A stretch of DNA of 64,000 nucleotides from Austropuccinia psidii (GCA_023105745.1 JALGQZ010000013.1:2267501-2331500), one strand, 5' to 3'; counted from the first letter of the stretch, positions 31,906 to 44,520 are shown. Notes: generated from the letters alone by a model not told the origin. Program-made: numbers and translations.

Positions 31906-34306
31906 CTATTGGTGTTTGGAAAATGGCATTTCCATAAGGAAGGATTTTAGAATAGCAATACAATTAGGGTCAAAGATGATCTTGAAAGGTACCTTCCGCA
32001 TGTTGACCTCAACTGAATGAGGAGTGATATAGTGGATGACCTTTACCGGTTGTTGTTGGCCAATACGATGAAGTCGATCAACAGCCTGAGCCTCAATGGC
32101 TGGGTTCCAATTGGGCTCCTGGAAATGTGGATGTCAGGAGCCGCAAATCAGGGAAGAATTTTGGGGGTCCTCTCACCATTAAATAGACCGTATTAGCACA
32201 AGTTATATTGAGGCCAGTTCCAGCTGCGGCAATGGATGCAATCAGTACTTCACATTCAGGATTATTGAAGAAATTCTCCAGTGCCTTCTCCTGTGCTCGT
32301 GCTGTAATTGTTCCATCAATTTGTGCTGAAAGGATAGAGTGATGGGCAAGGGCAATACCAATTCTACAATATGAAAAAGTCAGATGGATTCAATTGGTAA
32401 TGGATGCATATTAGAATTAACGCACAAATCTAGAAATTGGGTCCATTGGGAGTAAACCACCGATTTGGTTGGACCACACCTTGTTTGTTTGTTCTTCATT
32501 AAGCTTTGTAGGAGGTGTGAAATTTTACTACTCATCATGCATGTTTTGACATCCACAATAGTTTGTGTGATTGTTGGCGAGTTATCCTGAGTGCTCCTGC
32601 CCTCGGGGTCTTCCAAATCCGCCTCCGCAATTGTGTTAAGCATGATGTGATGGTTACAACATATTCGCAGCTTATTAATATTTCTGAAAAATTCTCCTGG
32701 TCCTTTGCTTTTGGATGATAGGAATTCTTCATATAATATGGAATATTCTTGCTGCATGGTCGGGTTGAGTGGGAGCAGCTCATAATGATGGCTAATAGTG
32801 GGGAGGGATTCGAGATGTGTGGTTTCGGTGCGGCGCAAACTTAAATGCCGCAATGCCAAATGCAAGATATCATTGCAACCTTTGGAAAGACTACTCAGGA
32901 TGAATGGTGACCAGTTATCTTGATCGGCGCTCTGGGTTTGAGTGATGAATGATATTATGCCCAAAAGGTCATAAATGGTGTTGTGAATAGGTGTGCCCGT
33001 TAAACATATTTGGCGGGATGAAAGGAGGCTATTGATGGCACGGTGAGTGGCAGTGTATTGAGAGCGAATATAGCTATAAGATGGGGCAAGGGTTATTGGA
33101 TATAAAAGGTAATTTGAATCATTTAAGGTCAGACACTCACTGTGCTTCATCCAAAATTACACAATGCCAATTGATTTGAAAAAAGAATGATGTAGAGGTA
33201 TTGGATTGCTTAAATTCTTGGGTGACAGTATTGTAAGAAGTGATGATGATATCATATTTTAAGATGTCGTCTTTGGATAATGAGTGACGAGTGGGACCAT
33301 GGTAGATTTTGGAATGCAGCGCTCCAGCCTGAGCATGCTTGGATATTTCTGATTGCCAGTTGGTAATTAAGCGAGGGGGGCAGATGATCATGGTGGGCGT
33401 GGAGCGATGGGGGTTTGCAATCATCCGCTCCTTGGAGGTACCAATTAGAGCAATGGCCTGAATGGTTTTACCTAATCCCATATCATCCGCGAGCAGTCCT
33501 CCAAGAGGGGTATTGGTCGAAAGGGATTCAAATGAGCTAACGACCTTGTTTGTAATGATGTGCCTGGCATTGAAAGTGGATCCTGGGGGTGAGGTGGCCC
33601 AAAGGTTATGGGCTGATTGTCCATTGGGGATTTCTCGATCCCAGAGAAAAGCTAGTCTGGTCTATTGATGAGGGAGGAGGGGGGTTTGAATAATGGCATG
33701 GGGAGGGGTCATCATGGGGAGGTCTGATCCACTGGGTAATTGTATCAGTTTTTGCTTGGAAATCAATGATGAAACAGCAGGATATGAAGCTTGCATTGAG
33801 CTTGAAGCGGTAAATGATGGAGTAAAAAGTTGACATTGACTATGAGCATTACAGTCATATTCTTTGGGCATTTCAAGCTTGAAATCTTGTGTTCGAAAGC
33901 TTTCCATTATGAATAAAAGGTTTGGATACCATTTGAAGAACATCAATGCTAGATTGGGTTTCTGAGATGAGGAGGGATCATTTGCATCAGTCATAAATAC
34001 TCCCTCAACAAATAATATTTGAGTAGGATTGGATTGGCAATTTTCAATCCATGCCCCACCAGGACCACAGTGCATGAAAGTTTTTGGTGCCCCAAGGAAT
34101 GGTATCAACGTTTTGGAAAGGGTTGAAGGTAGAGAGCCAATAGCACGCTGGTGATTGGGGAGATAAACAAATATGTTGTGTTGATTGTGCCATATGATAA
34201 TCCAAGAAGCTAAGTGGGAATTCTCAGGATTTAAGGCTATATCACTATTTATTGGAATACGAATATTAATCATCCCAATGCAAAGTGGTTGTGAAGGGGT
34301 TGACAT
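31906..34306 (-). pseudogene. Gene D, E_in copy: SNF2-family ATPase with one clear stop
   Basis: Complete in extent, with start at 34306 (MSTPSQPLCIGMIN) and stop TAG at 31906-31908. It shows an unrecognised N-terminal domain, motif I DDMGLGKT, motif II DEAQ, motif III LTGTPI, then FLDLIGIALAHH joined across an intron (donor GTGCGT near 32436). Motif V is IASIAAAGTGLNIT, and motif VI is AVDRLHRIGQQQPV across another intron (GTGAGA near 32184 to ttccag). A TAG at 33662-33664 breaks PHQ-TRLAFLWD; E_out has AAT there. SNF2 ATPases translocate on DNA to remodel nucleosomes or displace proteins. Within this element it could open chromatin for transposition or for gene B; that is inference. Confidence 0.85.
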
Positions 34307-34673
34307 GATGGCTATTTTAAATTATTTGGGGATAGTCAGAAATTATATGATCGGGAAGGGTTAGCTAAACGGAATGAAGACAAATAGGCGCAGATGGGGA
34401 ACTTATATGAGAGGCAGCAATGGGGTCAAGGGGGGATGGCCTGTGGTTACGTGCATGGTCTTCATGGGGGTGGGCCTCTTGGGCTCATAATTTTCATATC
34501 CGATTTGGGGCATATATCAAGGCAAGGTGGCCAAAATGTGGGTGCACCGATATGACTGCTGGATCTGCAGCAAGGTACAAAACCCTTGGTGGAACAAGGT
34601 TGACATTAGCATATCCCAAATTGGGTGGGTTGTAGAAACTTATTGTGGAGGGCATATCAGAGGCATGCAGTCA

Positions 34674-34697
34674 TGTTCGCTGGTGTGACAGCGAACA
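34674..34697. repeat. Intergenic palindrome P5 (E_in)
   Basis: Half-sites TGTTCGCTGGTG and TGACAGCGAACA; ten of twelve pairs are complementary. Confidence 0.85.
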
Positions 34698-34813
34698 TGG
34701 ATGCATATATATCTTCCCCAGGTTAATTGTAGCACAGGGACCTACTGGGCAATGTTGGCCGTTTCAGAGGGCAATCTCACTGTGAGGATGTTTGTGTGTG
34801 AGCGGGTGAGATA

Positions 34814-34837
34814 TGTTTGGTGGCGTGCCACCAAACA
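34814..34837. repeat. Intergenic palindrome P4 (E_in)
   Basis: Half-sites TGTTTGGTGGCG and TGCCACCAAACA; complementary except at the very centre. Confidence 0.9.
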
Positions 34838-36014
34838 TGACTTTGGTTTTGCGTGAAGGTTTTTGATGACTGATTCCAACTAGGCTTCAGGGGGGGAAGT
34901 GTGGCATGATGCACATCTACATTCACCCCTATTGCGTTTGAGGAGGCTACTATTCCCCAGAGATTGGGATCATGGTCTTTGCCTCACGTGTGTACAAAAC
35001 TCTGGAGAAAGAGGCCACACGCCCAAGGGAATTTTTGGCTGCCAGCCAGGCCCCACAGCTTGTGCGGGGCGCGTGAGAATGTGCACAAAATGACCTGCGG
35101 TGGGAGATACCCACGCAAACATGACCAGCCTCAGCAATCATAGGCTGGGATTATTCTAATGTGGATGAGGCTGAATCAAATCCACACTGATTGGCCTCAG
35201 GTTTCCACGCGCAAGCGGGTGAGCGTCTGCAGTCAAGCTGACAAACCGACCAAGACAATAGGCAGTTGGAAGACTGGCAGTCAAATGTCTTCCAGGTGTG
35301 TGAAAGTTGCCTGTGTATGACCCGTTGGGGGGTGCGTATGAAAGCGTGTGGCTGCCCGACAATGAGCACGTGCAATGAACAAGCAGGGCCAGTCATTGTT
35401 GGCCCCGACAATGGCACCGGAGTGAATCCACTGTTTGTGTATTACCCAAATAATAAGTCATCCCATTATGACCCACTTTCATTAACTCGGATTACACCCG
35501 CGTCTATGCCATTGTTAGGCAGAGCTCTGCAAAAAGGTGCACCAAAGGGATGCAGTTGAGATATATGACTCAATGGCTTGACGTGATTTTCATGTTACAT
35601 TGCTGAACAGCTTTTGCTCTGCCCCACAGCATACATTTACACAGTTGTACTGCGTACTAAAGTGTTGGCTGTACAGATAAGGAAGGTGTTATACTACTTG
35701 AGCCTGCATGCATATAGCGAATGTGCATGCACCTTCCGATCGTTTGCATATACGTAGCTCATGTGCCACATGCTCAGGATTGCGTTTCACCCGATTTGCA
35801 CACGCAAGCTGAGCATATCATGGTCAAAAGCACCGTGTGAAAGTGCTCAGTAAAGCCATGGAATGAACTATTTTTGCAATAGTTCATTGGAAGGCTCAGT
35901 TTGGAGCACTTCACCAAAGCGTGTGAAATGCTGCACCTGGCTGAAATGTCACCCGATGCTGTGCCAAATGCTCAGATTGTGGGCATACAAAAACGACTGA
36001 GCAATGGCTCAGCA

Positions 36015-36719
36015 TGGTGCATTTGATATTTTTATATCAATAGTTCAATCACTGTGCCATTAAGATGTTCAGCCACTGAGCATTTCAATTATGACCCGAA
36101 AGCAAACCTGAGCAATGGGTTGAGGCAAGCTCACGCTGTATTCACTTGTGCTACAGCCCCCCCTTTGTTCACATACTATTACCAGGCCATACGGCTGGTA
36201 ATATTGCCGCGGTCACTTGTGACCAAATGCACCGGGTGCATTTCTGCATGGGTCACTTGTGCATTCCACCCACAATGCACATTCAACAAGGGCCTCACGA
36301 CCACCCTCCCGGGTGATTGGGTGGCTATTTAAGGAAAGAAAGGGGATTTGACTCAGCTTGACAATTTAATAAATTGCAATACTCAGCGGTGCATTTGATA
36401 TTGTTATATCAATTGTTCAATTACTGTGCAATTAAAATGTTCAGCCACTGAGCATTTCAATTATGACCCGAAAGCAAACCTGAGCAATGGGTCGAGGCAA
36501 GCTCACGCTGTATTCACTTGTCTTACAGCCCCCCCTTTATTCAAATACTATCACCAGGCCATAAGGCCGGTGATCTTGCCGCGGTCACTTGTGCATTGCA
36601 ACCACAATGCACAATCAATAAGGGCCTCACGACCACCCTCCTGGGTGATCGGGTGGCTATTTAAGGAAACAAAGGGGATTTGACTCAGCTTGACAATTCA
36701 ATAAATTGCAATACTCAGC
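36015..36719. repeat. Tandem duplication of a ~350-bp control segment, E_in only
   Basis: Copy 1 (about 36015-36385) and copy 2 (about 36386-36719) share GGTGCATTTGATAT, TTCAGCCACTGAGCATTTCA, CTGAGCAATGGG and CTATTTAAGGAAA. E_out has the segment once (about 10080-10450). Confidence 0.85.
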
Positions 36720-36869
36720 CAGACCCCCATTGTTCTTCTGCCTCACGTGAGCATTTCACTTCTCAGTTGCAGCATTCGCTGAGACTCAGCTTCAATTTTG
36801 CCCACACGCCTTGAAGCTGAGACTTTTGCGGGTGCTGTAACTGCTGAGATCGTCTCAGCTTCACCATGG

Positions 36870-36877
36870 TATAAAAG
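36870..36877 (+). promoter_or_regulatory. TATA box of gene C (E_in)
   Basis: TATAAAAG preceded by three GCTGAGA/TCTCAGC elements in direct and inverted orientation (36776-36862) and followed by a CT-rich stretch. ATG at 37301. Confidence 0.65.
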
Positions 36878-37300
36878 ACCATCTTCACACGACACGCACT
36901 TCACTTTCTTTCTCACCCGCTCCACTTCGTTCAACCTCACCCGCGTTTGTCCTTCTTGTGCATATTCCCCTTCGTCTTCCTGCCTTTCTATTTTTGTCTT
37001 TCGCACTCCACTAAACCCACTTCCCTTCCTTTTGCCTGTTTGTTTATTCTTCTGATCCGTTCAGAACCTCCCTTCTATCCACCTTGTGCGTTACCTCTTT
37101 TTTTAACTTTTGTCAACATTATGTACCGATATTAATATTTTCTTTCTTCACGACTTCCTTCCACACTTTGAAAAACTTCCGACTAGAGCGTTTTTAATTT
37201 GATTCCATTTTAAATTTATATAATTCATCGTATGTCTTCATTTTCTTTCATGATTGCTTACTTTCTATTCAGTTACAAACCCCAATTTTTTTGTTTTTAG

Positions 37301-38658
37301 ATGTCGTGCACTTTATGCACCAAGCGGGGTATCCCCTGCATTCGTTCCTCGATGACGAACGACGCTTGTGATGCTTGCCGACAAGCACACAAGAAATGTT
37401 CGTTCGTTGTCCGCCCCTTCTGACCACGAGGCCAGAGGAGTTCTCGCCCAAGACGCCCTCGCGAGGACTCCTTTGTGGTCAACGATGATGAAACCATTTC
37501 CAAGCGTGAATGGACGCCGGGCCCCCAAACAGGCCAACGGGAACGATTCCGGACGATTAGCCCTGTCCCCTCCCCCTCCTAGGCCACCATCCGATGGTCA
37601 CTTCACTCCTCAACCGGAGCGAAGTGATTATCCGGCCGATGAAGGATGGCGATGGCGAGAGGACATTCGAGCTTGGGCTGATCGTCACCATGTCTTGTCA
37701 CCAATGGGATTCAAACGCCAAAGTAAGTTTTCTTTCTCCTCCTTATCTCATTTCTCTTCACGCAATAATACTGACTTTTTTCCATTTCTCATAGAACAAA
37801 ACCCCCCGAATCCCCCCCGACAAGACTCTCCTGTTCCTAGTTGGCCTCGCGAGCAAACCCCCCGGCAACCCACTCCAGGCCCGAGTGGCACCCGATGGTC
37901 TGAGGAATTATTCCGCGGTAAGCAGCCAAATTTTCATTTCATTTTCACTATCACTTTCGAGTCGAGTGAACTGACTCTTCCTCCTTTTTTAGAACCCTCC
38001 CGAACCGAAGTGCCACCTATTCCTGGCCCAAGTCCAACGTCCCAACAACCTGAAGACGATATGACTCGTGAGCCAGAACCTGAGGTGGCTCCTACGCAAT
38101 CCATGGAGGAAGCTTATGGTAAGTCACCCCTCCTTTCTCTTCAATCCACATCCACTTTTTCTCATTTTTTCTTCGACCGTCTCCAGATCGTCCCACCACT
38201 CCTCGCTCGATAATCATCATCAACGATACGCCCGTGGGATCCCCAATTCCCCATCCCCCTTCTTCTTACCCGACTCGCCCACCTTCCCCTTCCATTCCCC
38301 CCCCCTCCACTCCAACCCCGGTTCCCTCCCCAGAGATCCCTTCCAGTGCCCCCAAGAACCCCAACGCCTCCTCCCCCCGGTGCCAAGCTCCTCTCATTCC
38401 CACGATGACGCTCGCCAGGAATTCACCGACCTGCGACCGACCCTAATGATTCCTCGAGCCATCGTCCACGATTCGATCAACCGAATATTGTTGGAGCATC
38501 GTCGCTTGCTCCACATGATTCCTTTCGTGGATGCAACTCATCGAAATGAGATGCACCGGGAATTCCGGGACGAACTAAACTGCCTCCTTGCCCAGGCACT
38601 GGAGGCTTATCCAAAGGAGGACATAACCGGGATAGTCTCCAAATTCCTTGAAAAATAA
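37301..38658 (+). pseudogene. Gene C, E_in copy: Cys-rich, Pro-rich cargo protein, broken
   Basis: Start MSCTLCTKRGIPC, then DACDACRQAHKKC. A TGA after VVRPF replaces the Gln of E_out, and a frame change is needed near 37570 to reach PADEGWRWREDIRAWADRH. Introns: GTAAGT near 37722 to tcatag near 37794, GTAAGC near 37919 to ttttag near 37991, GTAAGT near 38120 to ctccag near 38187. The last exon is Pro/Ser-rich and ends with SINRILLEHRRLLHMIPFVD and AYPKEDITGIVSKFLEK. A zinc-binding, perhaps DNA-binding, protein is plausible from the Cys pattern; no exact family is known to me. Confidence 0.65.
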
Positions 38659-39079
38659 AAATTTAAAAAAAAATCCCATTATTTCCACTTTTTATCATTT
38701 GTAATACTTTCTTTTAAATAAATTATCATTTGTAATCAATTATTATTATGTTCAAATTCTATTACATTCTTTGTTCACGTAAAAATTACTTATTTCCTCC
38801 TTAGAGAAAAACCCTGATTGCGTGAGAATTATTTTTGTAAGTGCCCCACCAAGAGTTTGAGTGAGTATTTGTTTTCGTGAACCTCTTTTTCTCAAAATGC
38901 GCCAATAGTTGCCGTTATCCTCTCCTATATTTTCTTCTTCCATGGTTTAGAGCCATACCCATTCTTAACTGTAAAAAAGCGGGAGGTTCCCGTATGTGAG
39001 CAATCCAGTCCAGATTCGTGAAACATGGCCTTTCCTATGGTCACACGCCATTAATCTTACTCATGTATTGAATTGTTTA
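38659..39079. other. Gap between gene C and the 40-bp array (E_in)
   Basis: AT-rich 3' flank matching 7711-8132. Nothing else is seen. Confidence 0.4.
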
Positions 39080-39650
39080 AATTGTCTGGAACCTTCACAA
39101 GCGTAAGGATTGGTGTGTGACTTGTTGGGAGGCTGCACAGGCATAAGGATTGGCGTGTGAATTGTTGGGAGCCTGCACAGGCATAAGGATTGGCGTGTGA
39201 ATTGTTGGGAGCCTGCACAGGCGCAAGAATTTGTCAGAATTGTTGGCAACCCTCCCATGCGTAAGGATTGGTGTGTGAATTGTCGGAAGGCTGTACAGGC
39301 GTAAGGAATTTTAGCACTTTTGGGACCCTTCACAAGCATAAGGATTGGCGTGTGAATTGTTGGGAGCCTGCACAGGCGTAAGAATTGGCGTGTGAATTCT
39401 TGGGATTCCTGCACAGGCCAAGAAAATTTCAGCATTGTGGGGAAGCTTCACAAGCGTAAGAATTGGCGTGTGAATCGTCGAAAGCCTGTAAAGGCGTAAG
39501 GATTGGCGTGTAAATTTTCGGGAGCCTGCACAGGCCCAAGGATTGGCGTGTGTAGCGTTGGCACCCCGCATAGGCGTAAGGAACTTTTAGCATTGTCAGA
39601 ACCTGCACAAGCATGAGGATTCGCGTGTGAAGCATTGGCATCCTGGACAA
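39080..39650. repeat. 40-bp-type tandem array, E_in copy
   Basis: About 14 units with GGCGTAAGGATTGGCGTGTG, AATTGTTGGGAGCC and TGCACA, the complement of the E_out array. Unit number differs between the copies. Confidence 0.9.
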
Positions 39651-39670
39651 TAGCAACAAATCAGGACAGA

Positions 39671-39694
39671 TGTACGATGGCATGCCACCGTACA
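39671..39694. repeat. Intergenic palindrome P3 (E_in)
   Basis: Half-sites TGTACGATGGCA and TGCCACCGTACA; eleven standard pairs and one A-C mismatch. Confidence 0.85.
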
Positions 39695-39831
39695 TAATCC
39701 ACTTCACCCCTTTTTCATGTCAGACACCCCATCTCCCGCACTAGAATCCATCCAATCCTCGTGTATATTGTCCTCTGCCTTACCCCACCATTACTTACCC
39801 AACACACATGCAAATCTCCTCATTCTTTGAA

Positions 39832-41164
39832 TCAGCATGAGATTGTATTACCATCCCTGATTTGATAGCCCGCTCTCTCGGCAATCTCATAATAGCCATG
39901 GCTTTTTTGCCACATTGTTTTTGCTAACCTGCTTGAGCATTGTGCGGACATACCCACTAGTGTCGTGCTTTCGTTGTCCTGTGCTGGATCAGTATAATGA
40001 ACAAATGTACTACTGGCCCACACTACCTGAATGAGCCCATGACATGCGGATAGATCAATCCAAAAATGCTCATTTGGGAAAATCAATTTTCCCCCTGTAC
40101 ACCGCTTTGACGCATCTCTTTGAATTTGGACGGTCCGCTTATCAGCTTGAAACCACCATCCCGAAGCATACAGCGATGCATCCTTATCAACATGAGGTGC
40201 GTTCTTGAACCCATTCATGGTGAAAGTGAGTGCGGAAGCAAACTTGAATGCACCCTGATTTTCCGGAATATTGCTTTCATAGTTGACTTGATCAAAAGAC
40301 GGAACCCCCAATGAATTGTAGCAATTTTGAATCCTCTCAAATAAATTATCCCCAACATATCGTAAGGATTGACCTAGAATGCAACCCACCGAGCTAAAAT
40401 TGGGACCTCGGTTCTGCCATTCATCTTTTGCGTTTTCAATTTTCCCGACACTTCCATACAGACCAAATTGTTCATTCTTCGTGCTGCATTTGCACCACCC
40501 AATCGCAAACATAAATCCCTCCAGTAATGCTCCATTGGTTGCAATCGGGTTGGTGAATCTCTTTTCGCGAAATAGGAATTGTGATAATTCATCCCATTGA
40601 TTGACCTCGACTTCACTCATTGTTGTGAATGGTCGGAATTCAACAAGGGCAATGAGTAATCCGGTTGAAGAGAAAATTGCCACACGCCCAAAGTGAATGC
40701 GTTTGATCTGATTGACATCCACAACCCTCCGAATTTCACTTGGGGTGATATTTGCTGATACTGGCATTGATATTTGTGCTGTTGGGCGAGAGGAGGAAAA
40801 CAACCTATTCATTCGGGTCGTTTTGCGCTCATTTGTCTTTTGGGATCTGCTACTATTCCCGAGTGGTTGAGGGATCACTATGTGTTGAAGCACACAAGAT
40901 ATCAGATACTGCCAAGGAGGTTTCTTCGGCACACATCCTTTGACTTCCCTGTTGGAGCCCACATGACATTGGCACAATATGAACCGACTAAAGCCAATGT
41001 TCTTCAATGGGGCCCAATGAGGGTGCCACATAAATGTGGAAGCATATATATATATCTATATATATACACTGAGATTAAGCGAGTAACTCACACTTTCCTT
41101 CCTCAGCCCGATGCTTTCTTGCGAGTTCCCTTTTACGCTCTTTTCCTTCTTTCGTGAATGGCAT
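39832..41164 (-). CDS. Gene B, E_in copy: TET/JBP-like 2OG-Fe(II) dioxygenase, apparently intact
   Basis: Predicted to oxidise a methylated base in DNA, as TET and JBP enzymes do with 2-oxoglutarate, oxygen and Fe(II). Exon 1 (ATG 41164) encodes MPFTKEGKERKRELARKHRA, a very basic helix. After an intron (GTGAGT near 41091, ending near the TATATATAG runs) the frame is open to 39832; counted from the Met at 41031 that part is 399 residues. The double-stranded beta-helix shows HxD at 280-282 (PHVDKD), GGKLIFPNEHFWIDLSACHG at 313-332, and the presumed distal His345 in VHYT. Upstream, WDELSQFLF and GFMFAIGWCKC match the pattern I know from rust Tet-like proteins. It ends NTISC, four residues shorter than E_out (CAA to TGA). 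It is the only cargo gene here without a detected break; substrate is inferred. Confidence 0.85.
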
Positions 41165-41741
41165 GCTTTCAGCAGAAAATGAAATGAAACCAAATGATTA
41201 CTGATTTCTTAATATCACCTAAATTGGATTGTGGTGGATGAATCTTTTTTGATTGCGGCTAAAAAGAAAGCTCATGCCTGACCTTGGCAAATTCACGATC
41301 TCAAATACCTGAACCTGAAAATTGCAGTGGATAGTGCATTATTCAATTTTACACATTGATGTTCCCATGCAATCACTTTCCAATCCAACCATTTGGAATA
41401 TTGCAAGCACACGCAAATGCAATATGCATCCTGCTGCGGATCCCTAGCTATCCTAGTCCTCTTGAAAGACACAGGAACATTTGGCCTATTATGGGCTGGC
41501 GGGAAGTGATAAACGCGACTTCCTGCAATGCACCCACGTGTGCTACTCGCGGGCACATTGCCTGACTCAGCTTGCGTCTTGTCGGAGTCTTTGCAATGAT
41601 GTACGGAGGCATTCCGCCGTACAATTACTATTGGTACTCAGACTGTGGCATCCGGGCAGTAGTAGGATAGGAAGTCATGATTATTAAATTCATAAATAAC
41701 TCTGCAAAATTCAATTACAATCTATCTAGTACAAAGCTAAT
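41165..41741. other. Gap between genes B and A (E_in), with palindrome P2
   Basis: Contains P2 at 41600-41623 with half-sites TGTACGGAGGCA and TTCCGCCGTACA. No gene is seen; the promoter of B should lie here. Confidence 0.5.
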
Positions 41742-43978
41742 CTAAAACAGGTCAATCCTGGTTGTGAGTTTAGCTGACCTGGGTACAGTCAAGGTGACCT
41801 CATCACTTGAACCAAGCCCGCGTTTCGCCACCCAGGCATCACCAAAGTCTAATACTAAGCATCGTGCAAATTCAAATCTAAGAGGTACAGCGGGGTTAAA
41901 AGACTCTGATGAGAAGAAACTTTTATTCATTAAATCACATATATACTTATTAGTACGTAGCCACACTGGCTCCACTAGACTTTTACCCTCTGAAGGTTTT
42001 TCCGAAATGTCAATTAGTGATAAAGCCCCTTTAACTGAGCTTGTTCTCCAGTCATCTGAGCATACCATCAAACCACGAATCCCCGCCGCACAGAATGCCG
42101 CTAATATACCATAGCAAATTCGATTTATTCCGAGATTATTGTGACACGTCAAAAGATCTTTGATGGCCTCATTTTTTTTTGAGTTTGTGAGTTTTCCTTT
42201 GATGCCATTAACTTCGACCTTTGTATGTGCACGTACCATGTTGTACGCAATCATCAAATGGATAACTGTATCCATTAGATCCTCCAGGTTCTTGTGCGGC
42301 TTTGTGGATATCTCATTGTCAGCCCCGCCACCTTCAATGCTGAGTTGGGTTGCACGTTGCTTCAATTTACTCAAGCAGGAGGCAAGGTATTCAACTGCTC
42401 CCCGTTCGAGTCCAAGAGGATCGGTCGAATTTGCTGTTGGTGCAACATATGGTTTGGGTGCAATCACATCGTATGAGACTAAACTAATGGATTCAAACAT
42501 AACATTTGCCCAAAAATGTTTAACTGGATTGGCGGGGTAAAGAAGGCTCTGAACCATTTTGAAGAAGGAGTGTTCAGATTTTGGGAGATTATCTGGAGGT
42601 TTAGCTGATTCCTTCATCAATTTGAGATTCCAAATGTTGTGATCAAAAAACGCTTCTGCTTCGGTTGGCTTAGAAAAATCTAACCCTGTATATTGCAATT
42701 TATATCACCAGTCAACAGCCAATAATCATGTATCATGCACAAAGATAAAACTCACCTGCCATCTCAAGGTCCTCCAGCCAGGCCGACATGTTAAGCTCTT
42801 GGTTACTGATCACCTTAATACCAACAGGAAGGAATGTATGAGCATCCTTTGTTGGTAAATTGTCCCATCTATTTTTTTAAATCCTATTGATATTATCAAG
42901 CCCCCTTTTCCATGATTGTTGAGAAATATTGGAATGATAATTCAAAATGCCTGCAAACTCTTCCATGCGGGATAAAAATATTCCTTGAAAATTCGCAGCG
43001 GATGACACTTCGGGCTCAGCGTCGGGAATTATATCAGTCATATCTCGTCCCATTGTATCATGTTTAATTGTTTCCCTTTCTTGAAAGGCTTGAATATTCT
43101 GAGGAGAGGCGGGAGGGGTTGCATCATGCATTGTTTCATTGGGTATTGGGGGGCTTTCAGTATGTGGAGCTTCATCATGGATTGTTTCATTGAGTATTGG
43201 GCGGGGTTCAGTATGCAGAGGTTGATTATCAATATGGTCCCCTTCAACATTGATAATTTCATGACCTTGATCGCGAGAATCGTTTGCGGCTTCAAAGGTA
43301 CGGCGTTTTTTGTTTGTTTTTTTGGTTGCATGTATATTTGGTCTTTTTCCTAATCCTTTGCCTGGAAATCCAATTACGACTCGAGATCCTTCAGGTAGAG
43401 ATTCTCCCACCTCCACACCTGCCCATATATTGTAAGCAGCTATTGATATCAATTTTGTTTTGAATTAGTAATGGACTTACGGTTCAAAACCATTTTGAGC
43501 AGGCTCATGGCTTCAGCAATCTTTTGACGCACATAATCAGGAATTTTACTATCATTTTGGATTTTTTCGAGCCTTGGGATTGTTTGAGCAATGTTGGAGA
43601 CAAATTGTTCCTTGGATATAATTTCCACCTCCCCACTGAAAATTACATCATCTTTCCCATCATCTTCTGTCGGTGCACAAGGTTCAACAGTCTTTTCCTT
43701 CTCATAACTTTTAAAATTCGGTTTCTGAGAGCTTGGAGGCTGCCCTGAAATAAAGGCTATGACACAATATCAGGTTTTGAGAGATTTGAAATATTCAAGA
43801 TGGATGCATACTCACATTCCGGGAGAACTGGTGGATCTTGATTATCTTCATGTGACTGGCTCTCTACTTCAATGCCTAATTCATGACTACTGGCGATATC
43901 AGAGATTTCACTTCCACTCTCTGGGGCTGAAGCTGGTCGTTCATTGAATTCAGTTGAATTTCCCGGGGTTCGAGCCAT
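41742..43978 (-). pseudogene. Gene A, E_in copy: unknown cargo protein, one stop
   Basis: Start ATG 43978 (MARTPGNSTEFNERPAS). The first exon is acidic and Ser-rich. The exon boundaries match the E_out copy; the last intron has a clean atacag acceptor near 42690. A TAA at 42877-42879 replaces the Tyr codon seen in E_out (INSIYKNRW), cutting the protein about two-fifths along. The long final exon (41742-42698) is open and highly similar to E_out, with motifs such as ICYGILAAFCAAGIRGLMVC and FEFARCLVLDFGDAWVAKRG. No known domain is recognised; conservation between copies and position beside the TET-like gene suggest a role in the element. Confidence 0.75.
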
Positions 43979-44147
43979 AGCGGAGGTAGTTTATTAAGCA
44001 AATAGATGGTGACGAGTTTATTGATAACTTGTTTGAAAATTTTTGAATAAAAAGATCCAAATTCAAGAAAAAAGGTGCAAGTAAAATAATCACATTTGCA
44101 AAATGTGATTTGTCCGGAAATTGAAGGAGGCGATGTTTTGCAAATTA

Positions 44148-44290
44148 TTTCATATCATGCAAATGAAATCACTTCCCTGTGAGACATTGAATAAAGTTGA
44201 CTAGTGAGAAACCTACTAAAGTCAACTTTTGAACTATTCAACGCTCATGAGGTAAGGACTGAGCAAAGTGTTCATTTGATTGATATGAAA
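44148..44290. repeat. Long stem-loop upstream of gene A (E_in)
   Basis: Arms TTTCATATCATGCAAATG (44148-44165) and CATTTGATTGATATGAAA (44273-44290), two mismatches. It is the same structure as 2169-2312. Confidence 0.75.
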
Positions 44291-44476
44291 TAAAATGGTT
44301 TTGTCGGCAAAACAGGAGACACAATTCTTGTCTTAAATAGTCCACTTATTAGGTTTTAATTTGTGAGTCTCATCATTTAAACCCTAACCACAACATGGTG
44401 AATATACTGACCAATATCCCCTTAGGTCCTGTTGGCAGAGAAGGCCACTCAGCGTATTTTGGCAATTGCGTTCATC

Positions 44477-44507
44477 GTGTACGCCAACAAGCCACCGTAC
44501 TGTACAC
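44477..44507. repeat. Intergenic palindrome P1 (E_in)
   Basis: GTGTACG...CGTAC with a short extra repeat (TGTACAC) at the right end; counterpart of 1957-1982. Confidence 0.55.
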
Positions 44508-44520
44508 TATGGATGTAATA

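Larger units (their letters stand above)
34307..37300. promoter_or_regulatory. Long regulatory gap between genes D and C (E_in)
   Basis: About 3 kb, no convincing gene. It holds the gene D TATA-like site (34402-34409, minus), P5 (34674-34697), P4 (34814-34837), the CTCAG/CTGAG cluster (35760-36730), a tandem duplication (36015-36719) and the gene C TATA box (36870-36877). The CT-rich leader before ATG 37301 looks like a fungal initiator region. Confidence 0.6.
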
